A stretch of DNA of 64,000 bases from Crossaster papposus. Taxonomy: Eukaryota; Echinodermata; Asteroidea; Velatida; Solasteridae. The notes beneath the pieces were generated by a model. The model ran no database searches. It was not told the DNA's origin and saw nothing but the letters and a program-made list of their open reading frames with translations. The position numbers and the translations under genes were made by a program. Numbering within the stretch: the first letter of the stretch is position 1; every line of letters begins with the position of its first letter. The stretch is from the NCBI GenBank assembly GCA_037893245.1, contig JBAIAA010000877.1:806001-870000 (forward strand), read 5' to 3'. Of the stretch, positions 54,807-64,000 are shown piece after piece.

Positions 54807-56062
54807 TTAGGCAGAATTAAGAATTCGCATTAAATAGGGAAGGGGACTATTTCTAAATCGTTCAGTCCTACAACGGAATTCAGTTTGTTTTGCTAAACTT
54901 CGAGTTTGATATACCTTAGGTCTCTCAGGAGGAAGCAAATGATAGAGTTTGGAAGGTGGATCTTGCAAAGATTTTGCAAATGAATGGCACAATTGATGAC
55001 GCCTGCTCTCCAAAGTCGTAAGCTGACAGTCTATGAGCGTCTGATATGCGTATTTCATTTTAAATTCGCTTGTATAAAGATCCCAAGCAACTTAAAAGTG
55101 TTGGATTGTTATATGCCGACATCGTCTAATTCTAGAGCACAAGGAGCAATAACATTTTTCACAAAGGAAATGTTCATTGTAGCGCACTTATTGAAATTAA
55201 GACGCATTTTGTGTCTAGTGGACCATATTCCGCGAGTGACCTAAGAACACCAGGCAATCTTGAGTGGGCTGACACAGGGCGAGTTTCAACTACTGTCAAG
55301 CCATCCATGTATTTGAAGACGTGAAGAGCAGTGGCTGTATTATTGGGTCCATTGTTGTTGGTGTCTTCACCTCGCAGAGCGTCGCTGATTAGCGACAGGA
55401 AAATAATCGGGTCCAAGTTGGTTCCCTGGGGAACACCGGCTGTTGTAGAACGCCACACTGACGTAAACACCTTTGTACTTCACCCTTTGTCTGCGATCTG
55501 TCAAGAAGTTAGCAATCCATGACACCGGACAAGGGTTTACGTCCGATTTAACCAACTTGGATAATGCGACTGTGTGGTCCACGATGTCGAATGCCTTAGA
55601 AAATTCAGTAAGGAGGATCGTCGAGAAGGTACCACGTTTGTCTGCATTCACGTGGAGAGTATGCAGAACATCGACAAGGCAATGTGATGTTGACAGGCCC
55701 TTCAAGTTTCCAAACTATGCAGGGTCTATTTTCGGTTGCAATAATCGCATACGTTTTTTTGCAATGAAGTGTTCAGCGATCTTGGGCAATCAGACGAAGA
55801 TTGCCAATTTGCGGAGGGGAAGATTACGGCAGTGGGACAATATCAGCGAGTTTCCATCGCAGTGGACAAATGACTGACTGTACGAGCTATTAATAATGAC
55901 TGCGAGCGGGGCACTCAGTTCATAAGCAAACATGCAAACAAACCGTGGTGAAAACGTGTCCGGGCCACTTTTACTTTTCCTGGTAAGATCAGGGTTTCTA
56001 GGGTCTCTTGCATTATCAACATTACCTATGATGAGATCGTATACAAGGTTGTTAATACACAA
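54807..56062 (-). pseudogene. LINE (CR1/Jockey-like) reverse transcriptase relic
   Basis: The order on the minus strand is a GPDTFSPRFVCMFAYELSAP block near 55970 (the usual GPDGIP...), then LTEFSKAFDIVDH (motif A) near 55600, WIANFLTDRRQRVKYKG, a frameshift, and GVPQGTNLDPIIFLSLISDA. FKYMDGLTVVET follows at the catalytic site, where YVDD has become YMDG. The last part, LESRRHQLCHSFAKSLQDP and RTERFRNSPLPYLMRILNS, ends at the stop at 54807. At least two frameshifts and a changed catalytic Asp make it inactive. Its 3' end lies ~70 bp from the long inverted repeat. Confidence 0.88.
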
Positions 56063-57045
56063 GACTTCAGAACATCCAACAAAGTATGGGGTACTTATAT
56101 CAACCGTCGCTATAGGAGCCTGGCGTATAGTACTGTGGCGAAACGGGGTCAGACTAAAACTTGTCTAATTCATGTACGCTAATGCATTGAGTGTGGGGGC
56201 CAATCAGTGGTTCGCACCGCGTAGGTCGGTGACCATCCAGTGGTGTGCCGCGAACAATCAGCAGCGCTTATGATTCTAGTTCGGGGCTTCGTCGAAGCTT
56301 TGGGCAGTTCTTGCAAATGGTGGCTATGCTACATGACCTATGTCTGTTACTTGCACGATTCCATTCCTCACGACACAAAACAGGGTTTCAACGTTAGCTT
56401 CGGTAAGTGTAGTTGTATACTTTACCGTGTATTGTTATTGCATTTATTGCGGGAACTAGTGTGTGCGAGGGTAGTGAAGCCTGGTTCAAGAGCTAGTGTT
56501 ACTTGTTGTGGGTGGTGATTGCCTGTCGTCGGTTTAACGCTGTAGTGGCGGTGACGGCTGAGTGGCGATCCGGTGGTTGTTGAGTAGCTAGCTCTGTGAG
56601 GCTTACCGTCGTAGCGCTTAGTTCTTGTGAGGGTACTCGCACCCTGGTCTGTGCATAATTACCGATCTATGTAGTTGTGTGAGGGTAACTGTTGCTGGAA
56701 TAGTAGCGCGGTACCCTCGTGGATTGAATAGCTGTTCCGATAGTCAGATAACACTGGGACTTTAAGGGACGGGGCTAGGGTAACCTGTTGATTGGGATTT
56801 AGCAGAGATGAGGGTGATTGAAGGGTCTGCATGCCGTGTTCTATGCCAGGCGGCGTAGCATCGGTTGAGTGCATCCCTGATCATTAAGCTAGCTGTCCCC
56901 AGAGACGTTTACCTGGTCTATTGTTTCTAAAGTCCAACGAGGGTTATTCTGATCGTTCTGTTCAGTGAGGATTTATTCTGTGTGAGGGTTATTGCAAGTC
57001 CCCCCCCCCCCCCCCCATAAGTGTTACTTTATTTGCTAGTAAAGA
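56063..57045. other. Unassigned, relatively GC-balanced
   Basis: Contains GTGAGGGT/GAGGGTTA words (56625, 56680, 56938, 56985) and a C17 run at 57000-57016. It could be retrotransposon leader or LTR, but no LTR pair was found. Confidence 0.35.
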
Positions 57046-57241
57046 CAGTGAGGACTATTTGGAGCCAAGTTATTTATAGTGGTGCAGTTGACCACAGTCA
57101 GGACTATTTGGAGCCAAGTTATTTATAGTGGTGCAGTTGACCACAATGAGGACTACTTGGAGCCAAGTTATTTATAGTGGAGCAGTTGACCACAGTGAGG
57201 ACTACTTCTAGCTAAGTTTATTATAAGAGGTGCAGTTGACC
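57046..57241. repeat. 49-bp tandem repeat, 4 copies
   Basis: The unit starts CAGTGAGGACTATTTGGAGC and ends GTGCAGTTGACCA. Copies begin at 57046, 57095, 57144 and 57193; the last is the most diverged. Confidence 0.97.
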
Positions 57242-57597
57242 CCTTGTTGTAACAAGCGAGGATTATCATTGTATAAATATATTGATTGCTTATAATATAA
57301 TTAAGGCTTTGATCAAAGAAGAATAAGACCAATGATACTCGTCCTTGAAATCTGTTGTCACCGAGGTTTATTTGCAGTGTGTTAGGGCTATTAGGACCAA
57401 TTAATTAGTGCTCCGATTATATTACATTCAAGTTACCCTCTCAATCACAGAACGGTGGTATATTACCACCAAACGAACTGCCCCTAGGCTAAGTCCGCCG
57501 TTCGTAATTGCCCCCCTTGCGTCTGGATAGCCGCTCATCCCATCGTAAGGTTATAAATAGTTTTGTGGGATAATAGGCGTTGGTTGGAGTCCTGGGA

Positions 57598-57960
57598 TCA
57601 ATAAGATCTGTCCCGGAAGGTCTCCCCGCCGACGTCGCATTCCGCCACAGTACCATCTGCTAATACATATGACTTAACTTGACCTGTAAGTTGGGTGTCT
57701 AGAACTAGATTCTTCCTAACTACAATACCACTACAACCTGTATCTCTAAGAACTTGCACCAGCGTATCATTCACAAAACCTTCTGTAACAGGAATACTGG
57801 ATGGATTTTTGTCGCGGCAAGCTGCGCTCATCATGGGAAGTGTTTCGCCACAAATCAGGGTAATGATTCCGTCCTTAGTACAAGTACAAGTACATTTACG
57901 TGTATTTTGCGTAGCCATCATACATGCGACCGTTTCGTACGATGCTTCACTCGGTTCTAA
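57598..57960 (-). pseudogene. Ty3/gypsy aspartic protease ORF, truncated
   Basis: Overlaps the end of gag in another frame (open from about 57960) and includes a Cys-rich CTCTCTKDG segment and VTEGFVNDTLVQVLRDTGCS, the retropepsin active site (DTG). GIVVRKNLV and YVLADGTVAECDVGG follow. The frame stops at 57598, well before any reverse transcriptase, so the pol region is lost. The overlap with gag may be a natural frameshift site or a decay indel; a single copy cannot decide. Confidence 0.75.
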
Positions 57961-59035
57961 TTTCGGCTGATAATTTGAGTTGCACCATTACTCTGTGTAA
58001 TATTTTGGTCTGGTCTGCAGGATTGTCGAACAGGTTGGTCAGTGCGGATACAATAAAATTAGCAACTTTATTGATGTTTTTCGGTGTAGCACGACAATCT
58101 CTAGCGATGTGCCCTTGTTTACCACAATTATAGCACGAGAATGATGATCGATTGTTACCATACGATGCGCTGGGTGCGATACTCGGTTTCGTAAAACTCG
58201 CTCTGGTTTGAGGCGCTGGTTTCGAGTCAAAGGTTCGTCGGAAACTAGGTAATTGCTGGGTTGGTCTTCTAACTTGCTGAATGCCAAAACCACCGTGTGC
58301 TTCACAATATTGTTCGGCAAGACGAGACATTTCAGATACGGACTTTGGATCGCGTTCTTTAAGAAAAAATGTCAAATTCGAGTCTACACTATTCAAAAAT
58401 TGCTCACGTAGTAGAAGATCTTTCATACCTTCGTAAGTCTTTTGGACTTTAGACATTTTGAACCACCGAGTTAGTGCATTGTCTAAGCGAACTGAAAATT
58501 GCGGTGCGCTTTCGTGTGCTTCTGGTTTCGCGGTTCGGAATTTCATTTGAAATCCCTAAGCCGATAGATGAAACCGTTTTAACAGTGCATCTCGTAGCGC
58601 GGAGTACTTGTGTGCCTCATCTTTCCCTAGGCGCGAATAAACATCCAAAGCCTTGCCTTTGAGCAGCGCACTGAGATTGACAGCCCAATATTTATCTTCC
58701 CAATCTTGGCTAGTAGCGTATCTTTCGTACCGTTGTAAGTACGCGTCGATGTCATCCTTCGCTTCATCAAAATAAGAAGAGGCACGCACGGGTCTGTTAT
58801 GTAGTAACTGACTGTGATCTAATAAACTCGATTCTGCTTCGAATTTATTTTCCTCTAGGCGCAGTTTAAGTTTTATGCGTCTTATGTCTAATTGATACGC
58901 ACGTTCGTCCCTATTTATGCGTTCTTGATCGATTCGTTCTTGGCGCACAAAATTTAGAAGTTCCGGACCACTCAAACCACATGCTTCTGTAATAACCCTA
59001 ATCTTGTCAATCTCTTTCTCCATTGATACACTCAT
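57947..59035 (-). pseudogene. Ty3/gypsy gag with zinc knuckle, one internal stop
   Basis: Probable start at 59035 (MSVSMEKEIDKIR). Helical, charged N terminus (RIKLKLRLEENKFE), then the capsid region DDIDAYLQRYERYA, WAVNLSALLKGKALDVYSRL and ALRDALLKRFHLS. A TAG follows at 58558-58556, then in the same frame MKFRTAKPEAHESAPQFSVR, LLLREQFLNSV and LAEQYCEAHGG. The nucleocapsid zinc knuckle CYNCGKQGHIARDC (CX2CX4HX4C) lies near 58110. The layout matches gypsy-type gag of aquatic animals. The stop replaces an acidic residue expected before the GF...KFR block, consistent with one point mutation. Neither LTR was located. Confidence 0.85.
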
Positions 59036-60600
59036 AATCACACAGGATAGCCACTTACCAACAAATCCTCGTGGTGTCGCTGTTGCGCGGAGTTTGGAGG
59101 AAGTGTGGCAGCACAAATACCCCGCCTGTAGGAAAAGCAATAATACTACAAAAGTATAAATACAAGAAATTAAAACATGTACCATTATCAGTTCATCCGT
59201 TAAAGAATCTTGAGTTCAAAACGAGATACATTTCTCTGTAGGAGAGTTTTATTTCAGTGTAAATTTAGATTTTCCTTTTTCATTACCCAATGTTATTAAA
59301 CTTCACAATTGTATTAGCAGTTCCCGGACAAGCCCCCATAAATGTCAATACCGGGCATAAACCATTCAATTTAAATATGCGGGAGAACTCAAGTTTCTTT
59401 ACTTTATTAAAAAAATTACATTTTTTATTCACAACTAACCATTATATTCACATTTAAAAATATTATATTCCTTTAGCCTTTAATATTTAATAGGAAAAAA
59501 AAAATACATTAACCGACTAAGGTACTCAAATTAGATTACTTCTTAATTAAACAATAACAAATGCTAATAATATCAATACTTTTACTTCTAGATTAAACAA
59601 TTCTCACAATTACTTTTACTTATTAATTAAAGTAAATAATTAGGAAACTCAAAATACGGTGGTGTTGATTTTGGCGAAGGTCTCTATAGGAGCTCTTAGT
59701 CCTCTTTATCAGCGACGAGCTATCGTCCCTTGTAAACTCTTGGTCCCTTCATGAACGAACGATTGAGCGGGTGGTCATCCCCTGCATCTAGCGGCTTCCA
59801 CAGTGCTGGTATGCCAAAGACCAAAATGCCAAAATGGACCATCAGAATCACCACAGAGCTTCCGGCAATCTAAACAGCAGGCGTCTCCTGCAGGTTGGGT
59901 ATATGTGTGCCACTCGCTGTTCCAAGCCAATACTGGAATATGACTAGTATTGTCTGCCTTGACGACTTTCGTCAAGCTAGTTTTGTTTATTATAAAACAC
60001 TCGGTTCCAACACCAGAAAGTGTGTTGGCTGAAGCACAGACTTTTTAACAGAACCAAACTGGCGAAATGGCTACCCATAGCACAGTCATCTCTCTCTCAA
60101 TCTCCAAACAACACTGACCATTCCAATAATAAGTATCTCACACAATAACTATCAAAGTGGCTTTCTTAGAACCACGTTATATAACCCTAACAATAACCTA
60201 AATCTAACAATATACATACTATACTAAGAATAAAGAAACAAGTCTTAATTGTGTGCAGCCTAGTCATGTTATTAACTATTGATCATTGATCACTAAACAG
60301 GTAAAGGTGTACAAAAGTGAAAAAAACTATGTGAAACACTCACAGGACATAAGAAAGAAAATAAGTGAAAGGTATTTGGGAACAGAACAACTCATGGCCA
60401 AAACAGGAGAGGGGGAAAAACTAATGGAATAACCCAAGTAAACTTTTGGAAACAACTATTTTCCTTAAAGGTAAGTATACAAAATGAGAAAGGTAAGTAC
60501 AACAAATAAAGCAAAATAAACCATCTGTGACAATGACCAAGTGCCGCAAAACAGGCCAATATGTAGGCCAAGAACTTCCGAATCTGCGAGCGGCACTGAA
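59036..60600. other. Unassigned, AT-rich
   Basis: Should contain the 5' leader/LTR of the gypsy relic, but no LTR pair or primer-binding site was recognised. A minus-strand frame at 59775-59975 (CLDCRKLCGDSDGPFWHFGL) is coding-like in texture but unidentified. Confidence 0.35.
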
Positions 60601-60603
60601 AGA

Positions 60604-60872
60604 TTGAGCCACATATCGTCCGCGATCGGCTGGAGGAACGCAAGAACAGAATGAAAACTGATCACGACGTATACGCTGGCCCCGAGCTTCCACCACTATA
60701 CGTCGGACAGCCTGTGTGCGTCCACCCAGCGACGTCCATATGGACTCCATGCATTGTAACTAGGGTATGTGTGAAACCACGTCATTATGAGGTCGTCAAT
60801 TCAAACGGAACCACTGTGAGACGCAACCGTTCACATTTGCCCGAAATGCATGTCAAAACGCGCGTCAAGTAG
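60604..60872 (+). pseudogene. Ty3/gypsy Pol C-terminal tail (after integrase)
   Basis: The frame is open from just after a TGA near 60601 to the TAG at 60870-60872: IVRDRLEERKNRMKTDHD, then GPELPPLYVGQPVCVHPATS, WTPCIVTRVCVKPRHYEVV and TTVRRNRSHLPEMH. This is the post-integrase tail of K02A2.6-type gypsy Pol (a GQ.V.V...W...V...PR.Y.V....G...RRNR.HL pattern). No RT, RNase H or integrase core precedes it. It lies on the strand opposite to the gag relic, so the two are separate insertions or an inversion. Confidence 0.8.
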
Positions 60873-61300
60873 CGCGTCCACTTTGATGAACATTCTCTAT
60901 GTGTCTTGTACCCACCTTCACATGCACGAGATGCGCCTAAGCCGAAACAAGCGCGACAAAGCGATAAGCCTATGTATACCCAGCACGATATGTGGCAGAG
61001 GGGTACCCCCCTCTTATCCCTATACTTTATACGCACTCAACACTATTGTAACCTAACCCATCCCCCCTTGAAACCTAAAAGGAATTCCTGGGATTCCGGG
61101 AACACAATGGTCAACACAAAAGAGGGGGGGGGGGGGGGGGGTTTCTCTGCCACATATCGTGCTTCATATGAGCCTATGGCAAAGAGCAGACATCCCTCAT
61201 TGCAGCGACATCTTCCCACTCACCCAGGACATAAACAAGAGTCCTAGTGAAATACACTAATTAGCTTTTGAGAGTTATGACAAGTAATGAGTTTTTGACA
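60873..61300. other. Possible 3' end/LTR remnant with inverted repeat and poly-G
   Basis: AGCACGATATGTGGCAGAGG near 60981 is mirrored by CTCTGCCACATATCGTGCTT at 61146-61165, around a G18 run at 61124-61141. No LTR boundary recognised. Confidence 0.45.
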
Positions 61301-61966
61301 TCAGCAAGATAAGTAGGCAATTTGGAGAGAAGATATCAAAATACTGGGGATTCATCCTTTCACTGGATGTGACACTGTGAGCTCATTTAAAGGGAAAGAA
61401 AAAGTGAAGGCACTAAAAATGATGATGAAGTCTTCGATTTACCAGACGGTGTTCAGTGAAATGGGAACTGAATGGGGCGTCACTGATCAGTTGGTTGAAG
61501 TGCTGGAAACATTTGTGTGTGAACTGTATGGATGGCAAGACAGTGACATCAACACCGTTCGATATAATTGCTTCAGGTTTGATCATCTGAGCGACACGAC
61601 AATGCCTCCCAACAAAGATAGCCTGAAACTACATATAATGCGAGCAAATTGCCAGGCCAAATTTACAAATGTTCACTGAAGCAACATGTTGCAGCACCAC
61701 CTCCAACGAGGCATGGCTGGTAAAAAGTGGGTTCAGACCTAGGAATAATGTGGAGTACAATGCCTGTTGTTCCCGACACAGTGCAGAAGTATGTGCATTG
61801 TAACTGTAAGAAAACATCATGTAACAACAACAAGTGTTCCTGCAAGAGAGCAGGAATTGAATGCACAGACTTATGCCGCTGCAGCGAATGTACAAACCAG
61901 CTGGAGCTGGAGGAACATTCCGATAGCAACATTGACAGTGACTTATCGGATAGTGACAACGAGTAA
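61290..61966 (+). pseudogene. Decayed C-terminal part of a CXC (TSO1/tesmin-like) domain protein
   Basis: Pieces in order: FDISKISRQFGEKIS near 61298; frame change; ILGIHPFTGCDTVSSFKGKE then KVKALKMM (61335-61430); VLETFVCELYGW; PPNKDSLKLHIMRANCQAKF; frame change near 61665; KQHVAAPPPTRHGW; a TAA near 61725; IMWSTMPVVPDTV; then the cysteine-rich CNCKKTSCNNNKCSCKRAGI and ECTDLCRCSECTN, ending in an acidic tail (SDNE) at 61966. The Cys spacing is the CXC type of TSO1/tesmin proteins. The HxFTGCDTVSxFxGK and PPxxDxLxLHIxRAxxQA blocks occur together with such Cys motifs in poorly characterised invertebrate protein families. At least three lesions mark it as a relic. Whether it came from a host gene or a mobile element is not clear. 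Confidence 0.65.
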
Positions 61967-62400
61967 CTCTCAACAACAAAAACTTACTATGATTGGTTTT
62001 CCTTTCTTCTCCATGCTATAGTACAAATGATTTCACCAATGTAGTAGAAAAACGATTCCCCAATCGCTGCCTTTCAAAACATCACATTTATGTCATTGGG
62101 GCTCGAAATTCCCATAGGATGGCTCAACCAAGTTTAGTGAATTATTATGGCAGCCATTTTGAATTAATTGATTAATTTATATGTTTTTAATCAACGAATA
62201 TGTTATCTGAAGAATACAATATTGCATACAAGTAAAGTTTGATGGTCCAGAAACCCTTTTTTACCCAGTAAACAAAGAACCTAAAAAGGACCAGTTTTGT
62301 CGGTGAATATTTAGTGATTTTTAGGTTTGGTGGTTTTCAAACCAAATTTTCACGTTTTTTTCACGTGATTAATATTGGTTTATTAGAAGCTTTGTATTCA
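61967..62400. other. Intergenic; no gene seen
   Basis: AT-rich, with a TCACGTGATTAATATTGG stretch near 62360. Confidence 0.4.
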
Positions 62401-63890
62401 CGTTCTAATCATACTCGAAAATCACGTAAGTAAAGTAACGTGATTCGTCAACGTTACCGTAACACGTGTAAATCGCGTTAAAATATGCACTTGATTATTT
62501 CGTTTTTAAAACGTCGACTGATTCGGTTCTTAAGTTACCATCAAATCACTGGTGAAAATCACGTGATTGCCACTGGTTATCCACACTGTTAAAAAAATAT
62601 ATGTTAATTAACAGTACATTCTATTGTCAATTGGCATTACAGAGGGTACTGTTTTTTAACAGTACATTCTACTGTTGTTTTTAACTCTGTTTATTAACAG
62701 AGATTCTACTGTATTGGGTACTGGTACACCTACAGGGATTCCCCTGTTTTGCAACAGTGATTAACCCGTTGTTGTGTTGTCCAAAAACAAACGCTCCTGT
62801 TGAAGTACAGTTTTCTGTTGTTATGCGTATTGCGGCTATTTACATCGATGAATGAAGTGGGAATGTGAACCAGGCATATATAAGTAACTACATTTAGTTA
62901 TTACACATTACACAATACTATTACTACACGTATACAAATAGATACAGTAGTACAAATGCTACGGTTAACTACTAAACACTTGAACCATTGTCGTGAGTTA
63001 CTTTCAGCTTTTCCCGCAATGATGAAGTCACGCTTTCAAATGAATAATTGCAATATTTCAATGCGGAAGAAGATGGGATGCGATTCTTCAGGTTTATTTG
63101 CAAAAAAAAATATTGGGGAATTGCTTTAAAAATTACACAAAGTGGTCCAAAAAGTGTGTTTTGTGGTAAAACAACACAGTTTAACATGACTTTTGTGAAC
63201 ACTAATTTTCTCACTTCTGATTGGTCAGTTGCTGCGTAATGAGATTCATGTAGGAAAACACAGGGAGAACAGTAGATTCTCTGTAAATAAATACTTGTAT
63301 GTATACTTGCTGTATATTTACAGCAAAAGGTGTTGTTATGAAACAGTGATGTTATTGTGTCTTAACAGAGACGGAAGGGAATGCTTGTTCAAAACATGTT
63401 GTTTTTTGTTCCAGTACAAAACTTTAATTTAATAGCGAACATTATGTAACCAAACATAGAAATTCAGAACAAATGTACATAGACAGTACTAGTTTTGTTT
63501 CTATGCAAAGAAATCCAAAGACAGTAATATCTACTGTTATATTTTGACATTTTCAACAGAAAAAAACCCGTGAAGGTCCCCAATTTTTAACAGTGCAGCT
63601 AATCATCTTACGACTGCGCATAATGAGATTTGTTGGTGTATAGAGCATGTTCTTATTTGGTTGAACACCAAATATTTTGGTTCTGAAGTTACCAGCAAAT
63701 CACTGGTGAAAATCACGTGATTGTCACTGGTTATTTAGCTAGTCATCTTACGACTCCACATAATGTTAGTTGTTGGTGTATAGGCCTACATCACGTTCTT
63801 ATTTGGTTTTTAAAACACCAAATATTTTGGTTCTGAAGTTACCATCAAATCACTGGTGAAAATCACGTGATTGTCACTGGTTCTAGCAAC
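62400..63890 (+). repeat. Tandem ~150-bp repeat, three copies, containing TCACGTGA palindrome
   Basis: The block CAAATCACTGGTGAAAATCA followed by CGTGATTG-CACTGGTT occurs at 62545-62578, 63691-63734 and 63848-63885. Copies 2 and 3 are adjacent (about 63597-63740 and 63741-63890) and share TCATCTTACGACT, TTGTTGGTGTATA, ACACCAAATATTTTGGTTCT. Copy 1 is interrupted by the element at 62582-63597. Confidence 0.85.
62582..63597. mobile_element. MITE with CACTGTTAAAAA ends, inserted in the tandem repeat
   Basis: The left end CACTGTTAAAAAAATATA is mirrored by TTTTTAACAGTG at the right. The interior repeats AACAGTACATTCTACTGT words (62609, 62658) and AGACAGTA words (63481, 63520). CAC ends suggest a Chapaev (CACTA-like) relative, but the target duplication is unclear. 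No transposase. Confidence 0.7.
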
Positions 63891-64000
63891 TGACCGATCA
63901 GAAGTGAATACATTTGTGTTCACAATAGTGGATGTTAAATTGTGGTATTTAGTTCAAAAAATTACTTTTTTTACCATAAAATGTAATTATTTAAACGATT

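Overview
The window looks like non-coding-rich nuclear DNA from an invertebrate metazoan. It is AT-rich, with spliced exons bounded by GT/AG, tRNA-derived SINEs, CR1/Jockey-like LINE relics, DIRS-like and Ty3/gypsy retroelements, Harbinger, mariner, piggyBac-like and Helitron-like DNA transposons, TACATG microsatellites and a kilobase-scale satellite. This mix is typical of marine invertebrates (echinoderm, hemichordate, amphioxus, mollusc or cnidarian). A deuterostome is my guess, not something the sequence proves. There are no bacterial operons, ribosome binding sites or CRISPR arrays.

Layout. 0-2.2 kb: DIRS-like retrotransposon (zinc-knuckle ORF plus RT-RNase H) with one internal stop. 2.4-3.1 kb: a 16-bp minisatellite abutting a Tc1/mariner helix-turn-helix relic on the minus strand. 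3.2-10.4 kb: dispersed repeats, a MITE and a piggyBac-like left end. 10.7-12.4 kb: a possible small spliced gene. 13.8-17.7 kb: mariner and LINE relics and foldbacks. 18.2-21.7 kb: a degenerate Harbinger element. 22.3-22.5 kb: one clean, unidentified tryptophan-rich exon. 23-31.7 kb: G-rich repeats, a mariner with 200-bp inverted repeats, a cluster of GCCATCTTG motifs, Helitron-like ends, a repeat studded with GATGTGAT motifs, and a LINE fragment. 31.8-40.6 kb: an ~371-bp satellite with higher-order structure. 40.9-45.3 kb: SINEs, an inverted copy of the GATGTGAT repeat, and a CRE-rich repeat.

45.4-52.1 kb holds the best host gene: four plus-strand exons of an EF-hand plus isochorismatase-fold nicotinamidase, with introns invaded by transposons and SINEs. 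Only the EF-hand part and the first catalytic/metal-binding segments are visible. The exons with the catalytic Lys and Cys were not found before the window ends.

52.6-64 kb: a foldback element, a ~260-bp-arm hairpin, a LINE pseudogene, a Ty3/gypsy gag-protease relic, a gypsy integrase C-terminal tail on the opposite strand, a relic of a CXC (TSO1-like) protein, and a tandem array into which a MITE has inserted.

Most coding material is decayed mobile DNA. Host coding signal is limited to the nicotinamidase exons, the exon at 22.3 kb and, less surely, the small gene at 11-12 kb. All family calls come from reading motifs by eye; no database search was run.
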